From: an uncultured bacterium
GTDB taxonomy: Bacteria; Bacillota_I; Bacilli_A; RFN20; CAG-826
Direction of reading: 5' to 3'
Length of the DNA: 64,000 nt
Assembly: GCA_949297805.1 (NCBI GenBank)
Contig: CASFTG010000003.1
Location: 67,996 to 131,995, forward strand
In this document: positions 25,406 to 34,900 of the stretch, piece by piece
Position numbering within the stretch: position 1 is the first letter of the stretch
Layout: the number at the start of each line of letters is the position of its first letter
The notes under the pieces: generated by a model
Told to the model about the DNA's origin: nothing
Seen by the model: the letters and a program-made list of their open reading frames with translations, nothing else
Databases searched by the model: none
Made by a program: the position numbers and the translations under genes

Positions 25406-26396
25406 GAATTATCTTTTCTCTGCCTTCACTTTATTGGGGTTATGCGGTTGTTCGCCCGCCACCCCTTCGCTTTCCCTTTTCGCCTATGCCGAGGATGATA
25501 CTTTCATTTTGTCTTTATTTGATGAATTGGCCGATGATCTGCGGGATTACTCGCTTTCGTTTCATTACGCCAACCGCGACCAAAACCAGCAAAACTCCGA
25601 TATTTTGAATGAAATGGCTTCGGGTGCGGATCTTTTGTTGATTAACCTGGTCGACCGATTAAGCGCCTCGGCCATCATCGAGAAGGCTTATGAAGAACTG
25701 ACCCCTTGCATCTTCCTTAACCGACGGCCGCTCGACAATGACCTCGATCCCCGTTCCGGTGGGGAATTCGGCACTTGGGTCAAGCATCATTGCTATTACG
25801 TTGGCTCCTATCCGACCTATGAAGGAAGCAAGCAAGCGGAAATCGCTGATGCCTATTTCCAGGCCAACGGGGGTTTCGTCGGCTCAAGATTTGACAAAAA
25901 CGGGGACGGCATTATTCAAGTGGGGCTGCTCAAAGGCGAAAAATCCCATCAAGACGCCGAGGAACGGTCCTCAGCCTGTTTGCAGGGGATGAAGGACTAT
26001 GGCTATACCATCGAGGTCATCTCCTCTGATTACGCCGATTGGGAAAGAGATAAGGCAAAAGAAGTGGCGGCTGATATGCCCTTAGATGAGATAGAGCTGC
26101 TGTTTGCCAATAACGACGACATGGCTTTAGGGCTTATTGATTATTGTGACGAACATCAACCCGCCGACTTCCCGATCGTCGGGGTCGATGGGACTAAGGA
26201 AGGGATCGCGGCGGTCAGTTCGGGGGCGATGCTCGGGACGGTCATTAACGATGCCGTGAGGCAATCGGATATCGTCGCCGAATTGGTCGCTTACCTCGTC
26301 AAAGACGGGCCGCTTCCGAAGGAAGACGAGCGAACCATCGTCCAAGACAATTATTACTACTCTGCTGGCGATATCGTTATGGCTGATTTGAAATAG
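25392..26396 (+). CDS. galactose/glucose-binding-like lipoprotein, probable sensor subunit
   Basis: The 334-residue lipoprotein has the lipobox LCGC and a periplasmic-binding-protein fold of the MglB/RbsB class. It keeps a calcium loop, DKNGDGIIQ, like that of galactose-binding proteins, and NNDDMALG and GVDGTKEG in the second lobe. It starts at ATG 25392 inside the kinase gene; the longer in-frame opening at 25245 is kinase coding sequence. Because it is coupled to the kinase rather than to the permease, it likely presents sugar to the kinase, as XylFII does to LytS in clostridia. It could also be a second transport binding protein. Confidence 0.75.
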   Translation: MKRIRNYLFSAFTLLGLCGCSPATPSLSLFAYAEDDTFILSLFDELADDLRDYSLSFHYANRDQNQQNSDILNEMASGADLLLINLVDRLSASAIIEKAYEELTPCIFLNRRPLDNDLDPRSGGEFGTWVKHHCYYVGSYPTYEGSKQAEIADAYFQANGGFVGSRFDKNGDGIIQVGLLKGEKSHQDAEERSSACLQGMKDYGYTIEVISSDYADWERDKAKEVAADMPLDEIELLFANNDDMALGLIDYCDEHQPADFPIVGVDGTKEGIAAVSSGAMLGTVINDAVRQSDIVAELVAYLVKDGPLPKEDERTIVQDNYYYSAGDIVMADLK

Positions 26397-26426
26397 TTTT
26401 GATTTCATCGCACTTTTTGTTAACAA

Positions 26427-26457
26427 GTAGAGATTTTTCCTAATTTTGTAGAGATTT
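26427..26457 (+). promoter_or_regulatory. direct repeat GTAGAGATTT, 21-base spacing
   Basis: GTAGAGATTT at 26427-26436 recurs at 26448-26457, each followed by a T/C-rich tail. Two direct half-sites two helical turns apart, just upstream of the promoter, are what an AraC-type response regulator such as the one at 22123 would bind. Confidence 0.55.
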
Positions 26458-26469
26458 CCCCATTCGCAT

Positions 26470-26483
26470 TGAAAGCGCTTACA
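26470..26483 (+). promoter_or_regulatory. cre-like operator before mglB
   Basis: TGAAAGCGCTTACA fits the cre consensus TGNNANCGNTNNCA exactly. It overlaps the likely -35 (TTGAAA 26469-26474), so CcpA or a related LacI-family protein could repress the transporter when better sugars are present. Confidence 0.7.
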
Positions 26484-26547
26484 AGGAAAATGGGAATACA
26501 GCCATACGCGTAACGCGATGGCCAACTAACAGGAATTAGGAGGAAAC

Positions 26548-27612
26548 ATGAAAAAGAAATTAATTCCGACCCTCGCCCTCGCCGCCATCGCCGCCGTCAG
26601 CTGCGGTTCCTCGGCCAGCAAAGTCTCGATCTTCTGGTATCAATACGACGATGCCTACATCAGCACCGTCCGGGCCGCCTTAGAGGCTGACTTCAATACC
26701 AACGAGGTCGAATTCGCCTCGTTCAACGGCGAAAACAAAGCCGATACCCAGACCACCCAGATCACCAACGCCATCTCGGCCAAGGATTCGGGCATCCTCC
26801 TCGTCAACGCCGTCAACCAGGAAGGGCAAGGCGAGACCATCTCCCGTCAAGCCAAAGAAGCCAACATCCCGGTCGTCTTCTTCAACCGTGAGGTCACCGA
26901 TGCCGCCGTCACCTCGACCAATTACCCGGATGCCGCCTTTGTCGGCACCGATCCGGATGAAGCCGGCTATATGCAGGGCAAGATCATCGCCGAAGCGCTG
27001 CAATACGATGACAACGGGACTAAGAAGGTCAACCCGCAGTTCGACCGGAATGGCGATGGCAAGATCAACTACGTCATGCTCCGGGGCCCGGTCGGCAACG
27101 CTGAAGCCGATGGCCGGACCAAATACTCGGTCGATGAGGCCAACCGTTTGATGAAAGAATACCTCGGCATCTCGACCAACGTTATGGTTCAGCTTGGGGC
27201 CGACACCGACTGCGACTGGGATCAGGCCAAAGCCAAGACCGCGATGGACAACCTCATCGGGTCGCAGGGTGCCGCTAACATCGAATGCGTCATTGCCAAT
27301 AACGACATGATGGCCGTCGGCGCGATCCAATCGCTTGTCGCCAATAACCTCAACCAGCCGAATGGCAACCAAGAAGTCCTCGTCGTCGGCGTCGACGCCG
27401 TCGATGCGGGCAAGAACGCCATCGATGCCAAGCAGATGTATGGCACCGTCCAGCAGGATGGTGAGGAAATGGCCCGGGTCCTCTCGGTTATGGCCCGGAA
27501 CAAACTCGCCGACAAGGATTACCTCGATGGCCTGACTGGCTATGCTTGGGATTCCGACACCGTCCACAAGATTCGTATCCCCTACGGTGCCTACACCGCG
27601 GATTCGAAATAA
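26548..27612 (+). CDS. mglB: galactose/methyl-galactoside ABC transporter, binding lipoprotein
   Basis: The 354-residue protein has a signal peptide ending in AVSC and the type I periplasmic-binding fold. Motifs are IFWYQYDDAYIS, VNAVNQEGQG, VVFFNREV, the calcium loop DRNGDGKIN near residue 167, ANNDMMAVGAIQ and VVGVDAVDAG. These match MglB, which delivers galactose or glucose to MglAC at the outer membrane face. It has a strong AGGAGG site and its own regulated promoter. A long hairpin separates it from mglA. It resembles the sensor lipoprotein 25392, suggesting duplication and specialisation. Confidence 0.9.
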   Translation: MKKKLIPTLALAAIAAVSCGSSASKVSIFWYQYDDAYISTVRAALEADFNTNEVEFASFNGENKADTQTTQITNAISAKDSGILLVNAVNQEGQGETISRQAKEANIPVVFFNREVTDAAVTSTNYPDAAFVGTDPDEAGYMQGKIIAEALQYDDNGTKKVNPQFDRNGDGKINYVMLRGPVGNAEADGRTKYSVDEANRLMKEYLGISTNVMVQLGADTDCDWDQAKAKTAMDNLIGSQGAANIECVIANNDMMAVGAIQSLVANNLNQPNGNQEVLVVGVDAVDAGKNAIDAKQMYGTVQQDGEEMARVLSVMARNKLADKDYLDGLTGYAWDSDTVHKIRIPYGAYTADSK

Positions 27613-27641
27613 ATCGGCTACTTAGAGTCGGTTGATAAAAC

Positions 27642-27671
27642 GATGGGAGGGGGACCTAGCCCCCTCCCGTC
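27642..27671 (+). other. intercistronic hairpin between mglB and mglA
   Basis: GATGGGAGGGGG (27642-27653) pairs with CCCCCTCCCGTC (27660-27671) in a 12-bp stem with one G-T pair and loop ACCTAG. No T-run follows. It is better explained as an mRNA-stabilising or attenuating element, raising mglB over mglA, than as a full terminator. Confidence 0.75.
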
Positions 27672-27688
27672 TTACTGGGAGTGATAAC

Positions 27689-29215
27689 ATGAGCGAAAAG
27701 GAAACGAAGACTGAAAACGAATATCTCTTGCAGATGATTGATATCTGCAAGTCTTTCCCTGGCGTCAAAGCGCTCGACCACGCCCACCTCAAGGTCCGGC
27801 CGGGCTCGGTCCACTCGCTGATGGGGGAGAACGGGGCGGGCAAATCGACCTTGATGAAATGCCTCTTCGGCCTCTATAACCGGGATTCCGGCGATGTTAT
27901 CTTCAATGGCCGCTCGGTCACCTACCATTCGACCAAAGAAGCTCTTGAAGATGGGATCGCGATGGTTCAGCAAGAGCTCAACCAGGCGATGAAGATGTCG
28001 GTCATGGATAACCTTTGGCTCGGCCGTTATCCGATGATCGGCGGTTTTGCCATTGATTCGAGCAAGATGTATGCCGATACCATCAACGTCTTCCGGTCGC
28101 TCGGCATCGATTACATCGACCCGAAGCAGATCATCTCGACCCTCTCGGTCGCTGACCGGCAGATGATCGAGATCGCCAAAGCGGTCTCCTATAACGCCAA
28201 GATCGTCGTCTTTGACGAACCGACCTCCTCGTTATCGGACGAGGAAATCGAACGGCTATTCAAGATCATCAACGGCTTGAAGGCCAAGGGCTGCGGGATC
28301 ATCTATATCTCGCACAAGATGGATGAAATCTTAAGGATTTCCGATGAAGTCACCATCATGCGGGATGGCAAATGGGTCTCGACCGATAAGGCCAGCGACC
28401 TAACGATGGACGCCATCATCACCAAGATGGTCGGACGGGCCTTGACCAATCGCTTCCCACCGAAAACCAATAAACCGGGGGAAGTGAGCCTCGAAATTAA
28501 GCATCTGACTTCCAAATACGGGAACAACGCCATCCATGACGTCTCCTTCTCGGTTCGGAAAGGGGAGATATTCGGCCTGGCTGGCTTAGTCGGTTCGGGC
28601 CGCTCGGAACTGCTCGAGACCATCTTCGGGGTCCGAACCAAAGCCGATGGCCATGTCTTCCTCGATGGCATCTTGATGCATAACGACAATTCGATGAAAG
28701 CCATTAAGAACGGCTTTGCCCTCCTTACCGAGGAACGGCGAATCACCGGCATCTTCGGCTCGATGGACATCAAGGAAAACGCCACCATCGCCAGCTTGGA
28801 TAACTACAAAGGGCTGCTCGGGCTTGATGACACCGCCATGGTCCATGACACCAACTGGGTCATCGACTCGATGCACGTCAAGACCCCGTCGCAGAAGACG
28901 AAGATACGGTCGTTATCAGGTGGCAACCAGCAGAAGGTCATTCTTGGCCGCTGGATGCTGACTAAACCCGAGGTCTTGCTCCTCGACGAGCCGACCCGCG
29001 GCATCGACGTCGGGGCCAAATACGAAATCTACCAACTCATCATCGATATGGCCAACCAAGGCAAGACCATCATCATGTGCTCCTCGGAAATGCCGGAATT
29101 GCTCGGCATTTGCGATCGGATCGGCGTCATGAGCGGACATCGGTTCGCCGGCGTCGTCAATCGCGAGGAAGCGACCCAAGAGAAACTAATGAGCCTCTCG
29201 CTCAAATACATGTAA
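27689..29215 (+). CDS. mglA: galactose/methyl-galactoside ABC transporter, ATP-binding protein
   Basis: The 508-residue protein carries two fused ATPase domains. The first has Walker [10 protein letters not shown] (residues 46-54), signature LSVADRQM and FDEPTSSLS. The second has the usual degenerate Walker [10 protein letters not shown], signature LSGGNQQK and [12 protein letters not shown]. This is the MglA/RbsA class. It acts at the cytosolic face with MglC. The start at 27689 has GGGAGTG upstream and avoids the hairpin; earlier in-frame starts lie in the hairpin. Confidence 0.93.
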   Translation: MSEKETKTENEYLLQMIDICKSFPGVKALDHAHLKVRPGSVHSLMGENGAGKSTLMKCLFGLYNRDSGDVIFNGRSVTYHSTKEALEDGIAMVQQELNQAMKMSVMDNLWLGRYPMIGGFAIDSSKMYADTINVFRSLGIDYIDPKQIISTLSVADRQMIEIAKAVSYNAKIVVFDEPTSSLSDEEIERLFKIINGLKAKGCGIIYISHKMDEILRISDEVTIMRDGKWVSTDKASDLTMDAIITKMVGRALTNRFPPKTNKPGEVSLEIKHLTSKYGNNAIHDVSFSVRKGEIFGLAGLVGSGRSELLETIFGVRTKADGHVFLDGILMHNDNSMKAIKNGFALLTEERRITGIFGSMDIKENATIASLDNYKGLLGLDDTAMVHDTNWVIDSMHVKTPSQKTKIRSLSGGNQQKVILGRWMLTKPEVLLLDEPTRGIDVGAKYEIYQLIIDMANQGKTIIMCSSEMPELLGICDRIGVMSGHRFAGVVNREEATQEKLMSLSLKYM

Positions 29216-29233
29216 TAAGGAGGATTGCACCAC

Positions 29234-31114
29234 ATGGAAGCGGTGATCAAAGAAGAACAGGTCACTCCGGAAGAGGAACTAACTCTTACCCGGCAGTTAT
29301 CGGACTTAAAAAACGACAAGCGCGAGTGCAAGGGCAAGATCTATGACCTGCAGTTCGATGGATTAAGCGAAGCCGACTTCGCCTCGGCCAAACAAGCGAT
29401 CCTCGACGAGCACGAGCAGAAAGCGAGGGCGTACAAGGAAAATGTCGAGAAAGTCCGCCTGGATCTCATCGAGATCAACAATCAGATCAAGGCCAAGAAA
29501 GCCGATCTGAAGAAGGCGATTGAGGAGATCAAGGCGAACAATACTTACGTTGCCTCCCCGGAGGAAGTAAGCAAAGCCAACGCCGACTATAACCAAAAGA
29601 AGCAACTCGAGGACGCCGCCTATGCTGAGAAGCTCACGGCTCTAAAAGCCGACTTGGCCAAGATAAAGGAAACCTCCTCGGTTCAAACCAAAGAACTTTG
29701 GGCCGAATACAAACGGGTCAAGAAGACCCCGATGAAGCGGGCCGAGAAAGCGACCAAACTCGATGAACTAAAATCCGAGATCTACCGGGTCTCGGGCGCG
29801 GCCGACCTTGAAGCTCTTGAGAAGCGGCACGCGATTGAGGATTTAACCAAAACCCATAAAGAGACCTTGGCACAGTATAAAAATGAGCTCGACCTCGTCG
29901 AGAAACACTTAGCCACCGTCATCAAGGAAAAGAAGGAAGAGGGGCGGAAGGAACTGAGCCCGCTGCGGCAAAAGGCGGATGCGCTCCGACAGAATTACGG
30001 GGCGGTCGCTAATCCGGCTTACAAGTTCGGCTTGTTCTGGCGGAACTGGGGCATCGGGTTCGCCGAACGGCAAAAGAAAGCCTTCACCAACTGGGACGCC
30101 TTCAAGGATTGGCTGGTCCATAACGCCATCTACCTCATCGTCTTGTTGATGATCGTCGTCACCGCCTGCATCCGGCCGAACTGGGTCAACTTCAGCACCG
30201 TTGTCTCAATCGTCATCGCGACCGCCGCCATCCTCCCGATGTCGCTGGGCGTCGCCGGGCCGATCGTTCTAGCCGGCACCGACTTGTCACTTGGTCGTAT
30301 CTACGGCTTCACCGCGGTTATGGCTGGTTCGTTATTGGCCTATACCTCATCCGGTGAGTTCGTCTATCCCTGGGTCACCAGCATGCCCTGGATCTGGGTC
30401 ATCGCGGTCATGTTGATCGTCTCCGGCATCGGCGGCATCTTCGGCTTCCTCAACGGCTTCTTCACCGCTAAATTCTCAATCCACCCCTTCATCGTCACCT
30501 TGGGCACCCAGCTCATCGTCTATGGCTTGGTCACCCTCTTCGTCTCTGAAGGCATCTTCGGCAACAACCTCTCCGCTTCCTTCGGAACCCCGATCTTCGA
30601 GCATTACTACAACTTCGTTAACGGCGGCTTCCAAGTCGGCGGCACCCGGATTCCCTATTACGTCTTCTATGCCATCATCATCGTCGCCGTCGTCTGGTTC
30701 ATCTGGAACAAGACCAAGTTCGGCAAGAGCATGTTCGCCGTCGGCTGCAACCCGGAGGCCGCCAACGTCTCCGGCATCTCGGCCATGAAGACCATCATCT
30801 TGACCTTCGTCTTAGCCGGTATCCTCTATGGCTTCGCTGGGTTTGAATACAACCCGATCTACGGTGGGGCTTATACCGGGACTGGGCAAGGCGGCGAACT
30901 TGACCCGATCACCGCAGCCGTCATCGGCGGCGTCTCCTTCACCGGTGGTATTGGTAAGGTCTCCGGCGTCGTCTTCGGCTCATTCTTATTACAGATCATC
31001 TCCAACTGCTTGGTCGCCCTCCAGGCCCCGCCGGCCTATACTTCCTTAGTCAAAGGCGCGATCATCCTCATCGCCGTCTCCCTTGACATGAAGAAGTACA
31101 TCGTCAAGAAGTAA
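29234..31114 (+). CDS. mglC: galactose ABC transporter permease with N-terminal coiled-coil extension
   Basis: The 626-residue protein has two parts. Residues 1 to about 255 are highly charged and rich in E, K, A and L (for example NQIKAKKADLKKAIEEIKANN and KRVKKTPMKRAEKATKLDELK), a long predicted coiled coil in the cytosol. From about residue 290 a standard BPD_transp_2 permease of about 335 residues follows, with GTDLSLGRIYGFTAVMAG, FSIHPFIVTLGT, GCNPEAANVSGI and the final GGVSFTGGIGKVSGV. Ordinary MglC is about 330 residues, so the first part is an addition. AAGGAGG (29217-29223) sets the ATG. The fusion may tether MglA or another cytosolic partner; this is untested. Confidence 0.85.
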   Translation: MEAVIKEEQVTPEEELTLTRQLSDLKNDKRECKGKIYDLQFDGLSEADFASAKQAILDEHEQKARAYKENVEKVRLDLIEINNQIKAKKADLKKAIEEIKANNTYVASPEEVSKANADYNQKKQLEDAAYAEKLTALKADLAKIKETSSVQTKELWAEYKRVKKTPMKRAEKATKLDELKSEIYRVSGAADLEALEKRHAIEDLTKTHKETLAQYKNELDLVEKHLATVIKEKKEEGRKELSPLRQKADALRQNYGAVANPAYKFGLFWRNWGIGFAERQKKAFTNWDAFKDWLVHNAIYLIVLLMIVVTACIRPNWVNFSTVVSIVIATAAILPMSLGVAGPIVLAGTDLSLGRIYGFTAVMAGSLLAYTSSGEFVYPWVTSMPWIWVIAVMLIVSGIGGIFGFLNGFFTAKFSIHPFIVTLGTQLIVYGLVTLFVSEGIFGNNLSASFGTPIFEHYYNFVNGGFQVGGTRIPYYVFYAIIIVAVVWFIWNKTKFGKSMFAVGCNPEAANVSGISAMKTIILTFVLAGILYGFAGFEYNPIYGGAYTGTGQGGELDPITAAVIGGVSFTGGIGKVSGVVFGSFLLQIISNCLVALQAPPAYTSLVKGAIILIAVSLDMKKYIVKK

Positions 31115-31115
31115 C

Positions 31116-31307
31116 ATGAAAGAAAAAGAAAAAGATCCCGAGTCTTCTTTCCAAAGCGAACCCACCCCCAAAAACGGGTGGTTTTCGCTTAATAAGCGGA
31201 TCTTCTCCAAATTCAGTCCTAAAGGCTCGACCATTCTCTTTATCATCGGCGTCCTGGCCGTCATTGCCATCCTCGCCTTGGTGGTGGCAAACTATTACCG
31301 GCATTGA
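31116..31307 (+). CDS. small single-span membrane protein
   Basis: This 63-residue protein begins one base after the mglC stop. It has a polar, charged N-terminus (MKEKEKDPESSF) and one helix near residues 40-60 (ILFIIGVLAVIAILALVVA). No family is recognised. Its coupling to mglC and to the next gene suggests an accessory component of, or passenger in, the transporter operon. Confidence 0.55.
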   Translation: MKEKEKDPESSFQSEPTPKNGWFSLNKRIFSKFSPKGSTILFIIGVLAVIAILALVVANYYRH

Positions 31308-31310
31308 TTT

Positions 31311-31640
31311 ATGTCTTTCTACTGGTTATTGATCCTCGTCGTCTTGGCGAGCTTCTCCTGCATCGCCTTCTGCGCCCGTTACGTGGTCCAGTTGAAACAT
31401 CAGTTCGATGACGACTACAAACCGAAGTTCGTCATCAACGAGGCGATGGTCCTAGTCATCGGCTTCGTCGGGGGCTCGATTGGCTTGGTGTTATCCTATC
31501 TAAGCTTCAAGGAGCTCCGGACCGAGGATAAGTTCCATAGTTATCGTTTCCTTTGGCTGACATTATTGGCCTTAGTCATTCAGGTTACCCTCTTTACCTT
31601 GCTCGGGGTGTATGGGTTCATCACCTTCACTGGGTTCTGA
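31311..31640 (+). CDS. DUF1294-like membrane protein
   Basis: The 109-residue protein has hydrophobic segments near residues 4-22, 45-64 and 81-106. The middle pattern INEAMVLVIGFVGGSIGLVLSY is followed by a polar FKE...DKFHSYRF stretch and resembles DUF1294 proteins. It starts three bases after the previous stop. Function unknown; it closes the mgl operon. Confidence 0.6.
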   Translation: MSFYWLLILVVLASFSCIAFCARYVVQLKHQFDDDYKPKFVINEAMVLVIGFVGGSIGLVLSYLSFKELRTEDKFHSYRFLWLTLLALVIQVTLFTLLGVYGFITFTGF

Positions 31641-31666
31641 TTATTAATCATTTAAGGGTGGTAGCC

Positions 31667-31807
31667 CCTTTTTTGGAACTTCAAGAGGCCTGGCATTATG
31701 ATGAATTGCCGGCTTACCCCGAAAGCGAGCTCGAGATCATTGGCTTTCAGCGCGGCGTCGGGGGCGATGATTCCTGGGGCGCCCCGGTCCACCCCAATAC
31801 GAATTAG
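31667..31807 (+). pseudogene. beta-galactosidase (GH2, LacZ-type) C-terminal remnant
   Basis: After the DUF1294-like gene a frame reads PFLELQEAWHYDELP, then ELEIIGFQRGVGGDDSWG and APVHP, ending at TAG 31805. The GVGGDDSWG-x-PVHP end is the diagnostic C-terminus of LacZ-type GH2 beta-galactosidases. About 45 codons survive and the catalytic domain is missing. The gene probably once formed the last member of the galactoside operon. Confidence 0.75.
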
Positions 31808-31880
31808 ATGCCGGGAAACCGCTTAGTTTCCGTTTCCTGATGGCCCTCGATGATTAAAGAGGGATTTGCGAGAAAACAAG

Positions 31881-31908
31881 AAAACCGGCGTCGTTTGGCG
31901 CCGGTTTT
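31881..31908. terminator. bidirectional terminator between the mgl operon and lipoprotein genes
   Basis: AAAACCGGCG (31881-31890) pairs with CGCCGGTTTT (31899-31908). A-rich and T-rich arms make it usable in both directions for the converging genes. Confidence 0.8.
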
Positions 31909-31939
31909 GCGTATGTTTCTTACGATTGCCTAATTATTA

Positions 31940-34900
31940 TCAATAACCGTAATCGTTGAAGCTGATGGTTTGGTAGCTGCTGGTTTTGACGGTGATGGAG
32001 AGGTAACCCGAGGTGCCGTAATCCGAGAGGACCCCGGTCAAGGTCGCATCCCAATCGGCGGTGATGGCGGTGCCGTTCTCGGTCACGTTGGTGATGGTGA
32101 TGGCGGTCCCGTTGATCACACAGTCGAAGGTCGCAGTCCCGATCACTTCCCTCGTCGAATAATCTTTGAAGGTGAAGGTCCCGCCGGCCCGGTCATCATC
32201 GATGGCTAGGCTGACGTAGACGTATTGATAGGTACCGGTGCTGTCTTGATATTGGTAATAGGCATCGTTCCATTCGAACTTGTCCCAGGGATCCTGATAG
32301 ACCTTGAAGTTCACCGAGTTGAAGTAGGTATAGCCATAAGTGGCGGCTTTCAAGGTGAACGACTTCAGATCGGAGGCGACGTCGATCGCGACCCCGGTTT
32401 GGATATAGCCGAAGGTCGGGTTGTTCCGGCCCGCAGAGTTATCGCCCTCGGTAACGGTGTCGCCGAGCTTGAGGTAAGTGCCGTCCAAGCCATCGATCGC
32501 GGCCCCACCCGTTAAGGTCAAGACCCCATCGACCAAGGTATAGCCGGTGGTGTCGACGAAGACGACCCCGTAGTTGGTCTGGGTGATGGTCACTGTTTTG
32601 GCGGCGGTGTCGAAGCTGAGGCTGACCCCCATGTTCGAGCTGGCGTATTCGTAGTCGAACCGGTGGGCCAAGATGTTGGTTTCGATGTCCTCGTTGGTTA
32701 AGGGGGCCTCGACGGTGATGGTGTACCAGCTGGATTTGAGGGTCTCCTCATCCGGGTAATCGGCGAAACCAATCCGGAATTGGTAGGTTCCTTCCTTAAG
32801 CCCTTCGATGACGTAGCCGGTGTTGCCATAGATCTCATCCCCTGGCCGGCGGAGGAGGAGGGCGTCTTCGACCGGTTGCTGGGTCGAAGCGTCTTTCACC
32901 TCCAACTCGAATTCGTATTCGGTGGTGTCGGGGGTGGCGTTGATGAAGAACCGATCGGTGGTTTGGCCGACCCTGATCGAAAGAGCCGGGTAGGTGGCGA
33001 GGTCGACCCGGATCGAGGTCGGGACCCCGAAGTCGGTGTAATTGATGATGAAGGAATAGGTGACGTTATTGCTGGTGGTGAAGGTCACGAGCGATTTGCC
33101 TTTGACCGCGTTGCCGGCGGTGGTGAAGGCGTTCGAGGCGGTGTAGATGCCATCGCCGAGGGTTGAGACGGTGCAGACCGGTAATGGAACCTCCGGGGTC
33201 ACGTCTTCTTCCCCGTCTTCCTCGCTCCCCAAGACGGTATATTCGATCGGGGTGACGGTGACGGTGATGTCGTCAAGAAGGACGGAAGCGGGAGAAGGGG
33301 AACCGTTCAACTTGAAGGCATAGGTCATGGTCGGATCCATGCTGATGGCATTGTAATTGGTGCCGTTATATTCCTCTTGGGTCGGGTAACTCGAGACGGG
33401 GTAATAACGGGTGGCGTCGGTGAAATCGTATTCGCCGTTTGCTCCCTTTTGGCCTTGCATGTTGTTCGCCGACAAGTAAGCCACGAGCAAGGAAGAGACG
33501 TTGATTTCCCCGGTGCCGGTATTCTTGGTTCCATATGCCAAGTTCCCTTCTTCGGTGATGCTGTCTTTGGCGACCCCTTCCTCGATGATGGCCGAGGCGA
33601 AGCGGTAATAGCTAAGCCGATCGGCGTCATCGTAGGCTAAGGTCAAATTAATGGCGTTGGTGGTGGTTCCGCCGATGCCGGCCGCATCATAGGTCGAGGA
33701 TATGGTGAGGGTGTCCCCGACTTCCCGGATGACCGCATAACGCCGCGCCTCATCGTCCCCGAAGGTCGGGAGGCCGAGGTAATCGTCGCCGTTTAGCATC
33801 GTGATGACGTTATTGATGACGCCATATCGGTTGGTATCCGCGTCATAAGGCAAGCCGGCCATGTCTTCGTAATCGGCTTTCGCCCCTTTGGCGTAGACGT
33901 CTCCGACGGTGGTGTAACCATAGGAGGAGGTATATTCGAAGTTATAGAATTTTTCCCCTTGGATGCCGGCGTAGCCTTTGGCGGTATTCAAACCGTAGCC
34001 GCTTTGGTTGGAATAGGGAGCCGTCACCGTCGCATAGACCGCATCGGTGTAATAGGTATAATCGATGGTTTTGTCTGTGGTCGAAACCGTTTCCTGGGCG
34101 ACCCCATCGACATAGTCGGTGTTGGTGGCTCGGCGATACCGTTTGATCTCCGCCGAGGCGGCTTCGGTTTTCTCTTTGGTGGCGGCCGCTTCAAGCGTCG
34201 GGAGCAAAGCCTCGATCATCTCCTGGTTGCTGTCTTTGATGCGGATCTTGGCTTCCCCATAGAGGACGTTTTCGGTCGATAAGGGATAAGCGACTTGGAC
34301 CGAGAGGACGGTGTCCTCTAATGGCATCAAGACGGTGCCATGGCCGGTGGCGGCATCGATATCGACGTAGGCTTCGTAGGAGAGTTGGTTCTCATCCGGC
34401 AACAGGCGGTAGGTGACCTCGCCCGTTGGCTCTACTGGGTTTTCGACGTTGAGGGCGTAATGGAGGTCGAATTCCGAATAGACCTCGATGACGTAGACAT
34501 CGTTTTCCTCGTCGTGGGTGACTTGGTCGCCGGTGACGGTTAAGGTGATGGCGGTCGGGGTGTTGAGCTTGATCTTGACCGTGACCGTCCATTCAGCGGA
34601 TTTGGTTGGGTCTTTGACCGAGGTGGCCTTGATCTTGACGCTGCCGGGGGCAATCCCGGTTACTTTTCCGGTTTGGTCGACAGTCGCGATACTAGTATCG
34701 CCACTGGTCCAGGTGACCTCGTTTTCCTCGTCGCCGGTTACGCCGGCGGTCAAGGTGATACTGGCTCCGACGTCGACTTCGGTCGGACCGTTGATGGCGA
34801 CGGCGGTGATGACGGGCGTGGTGTCGGTCACGCTTGGCGATTCCGAAGGGGTTTCAGTCTGCGTAGGAGTACTGCTGCCCGGTTCAGGATCGGTTTGGCT

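Noticed and set aside
26680-27567. 295-codon reverse ORF inside mglB
   Set aside because: It is an antisense shadow of the well-supported mglB gene, with low-complexity V/D/G-rich sequence and no motif.
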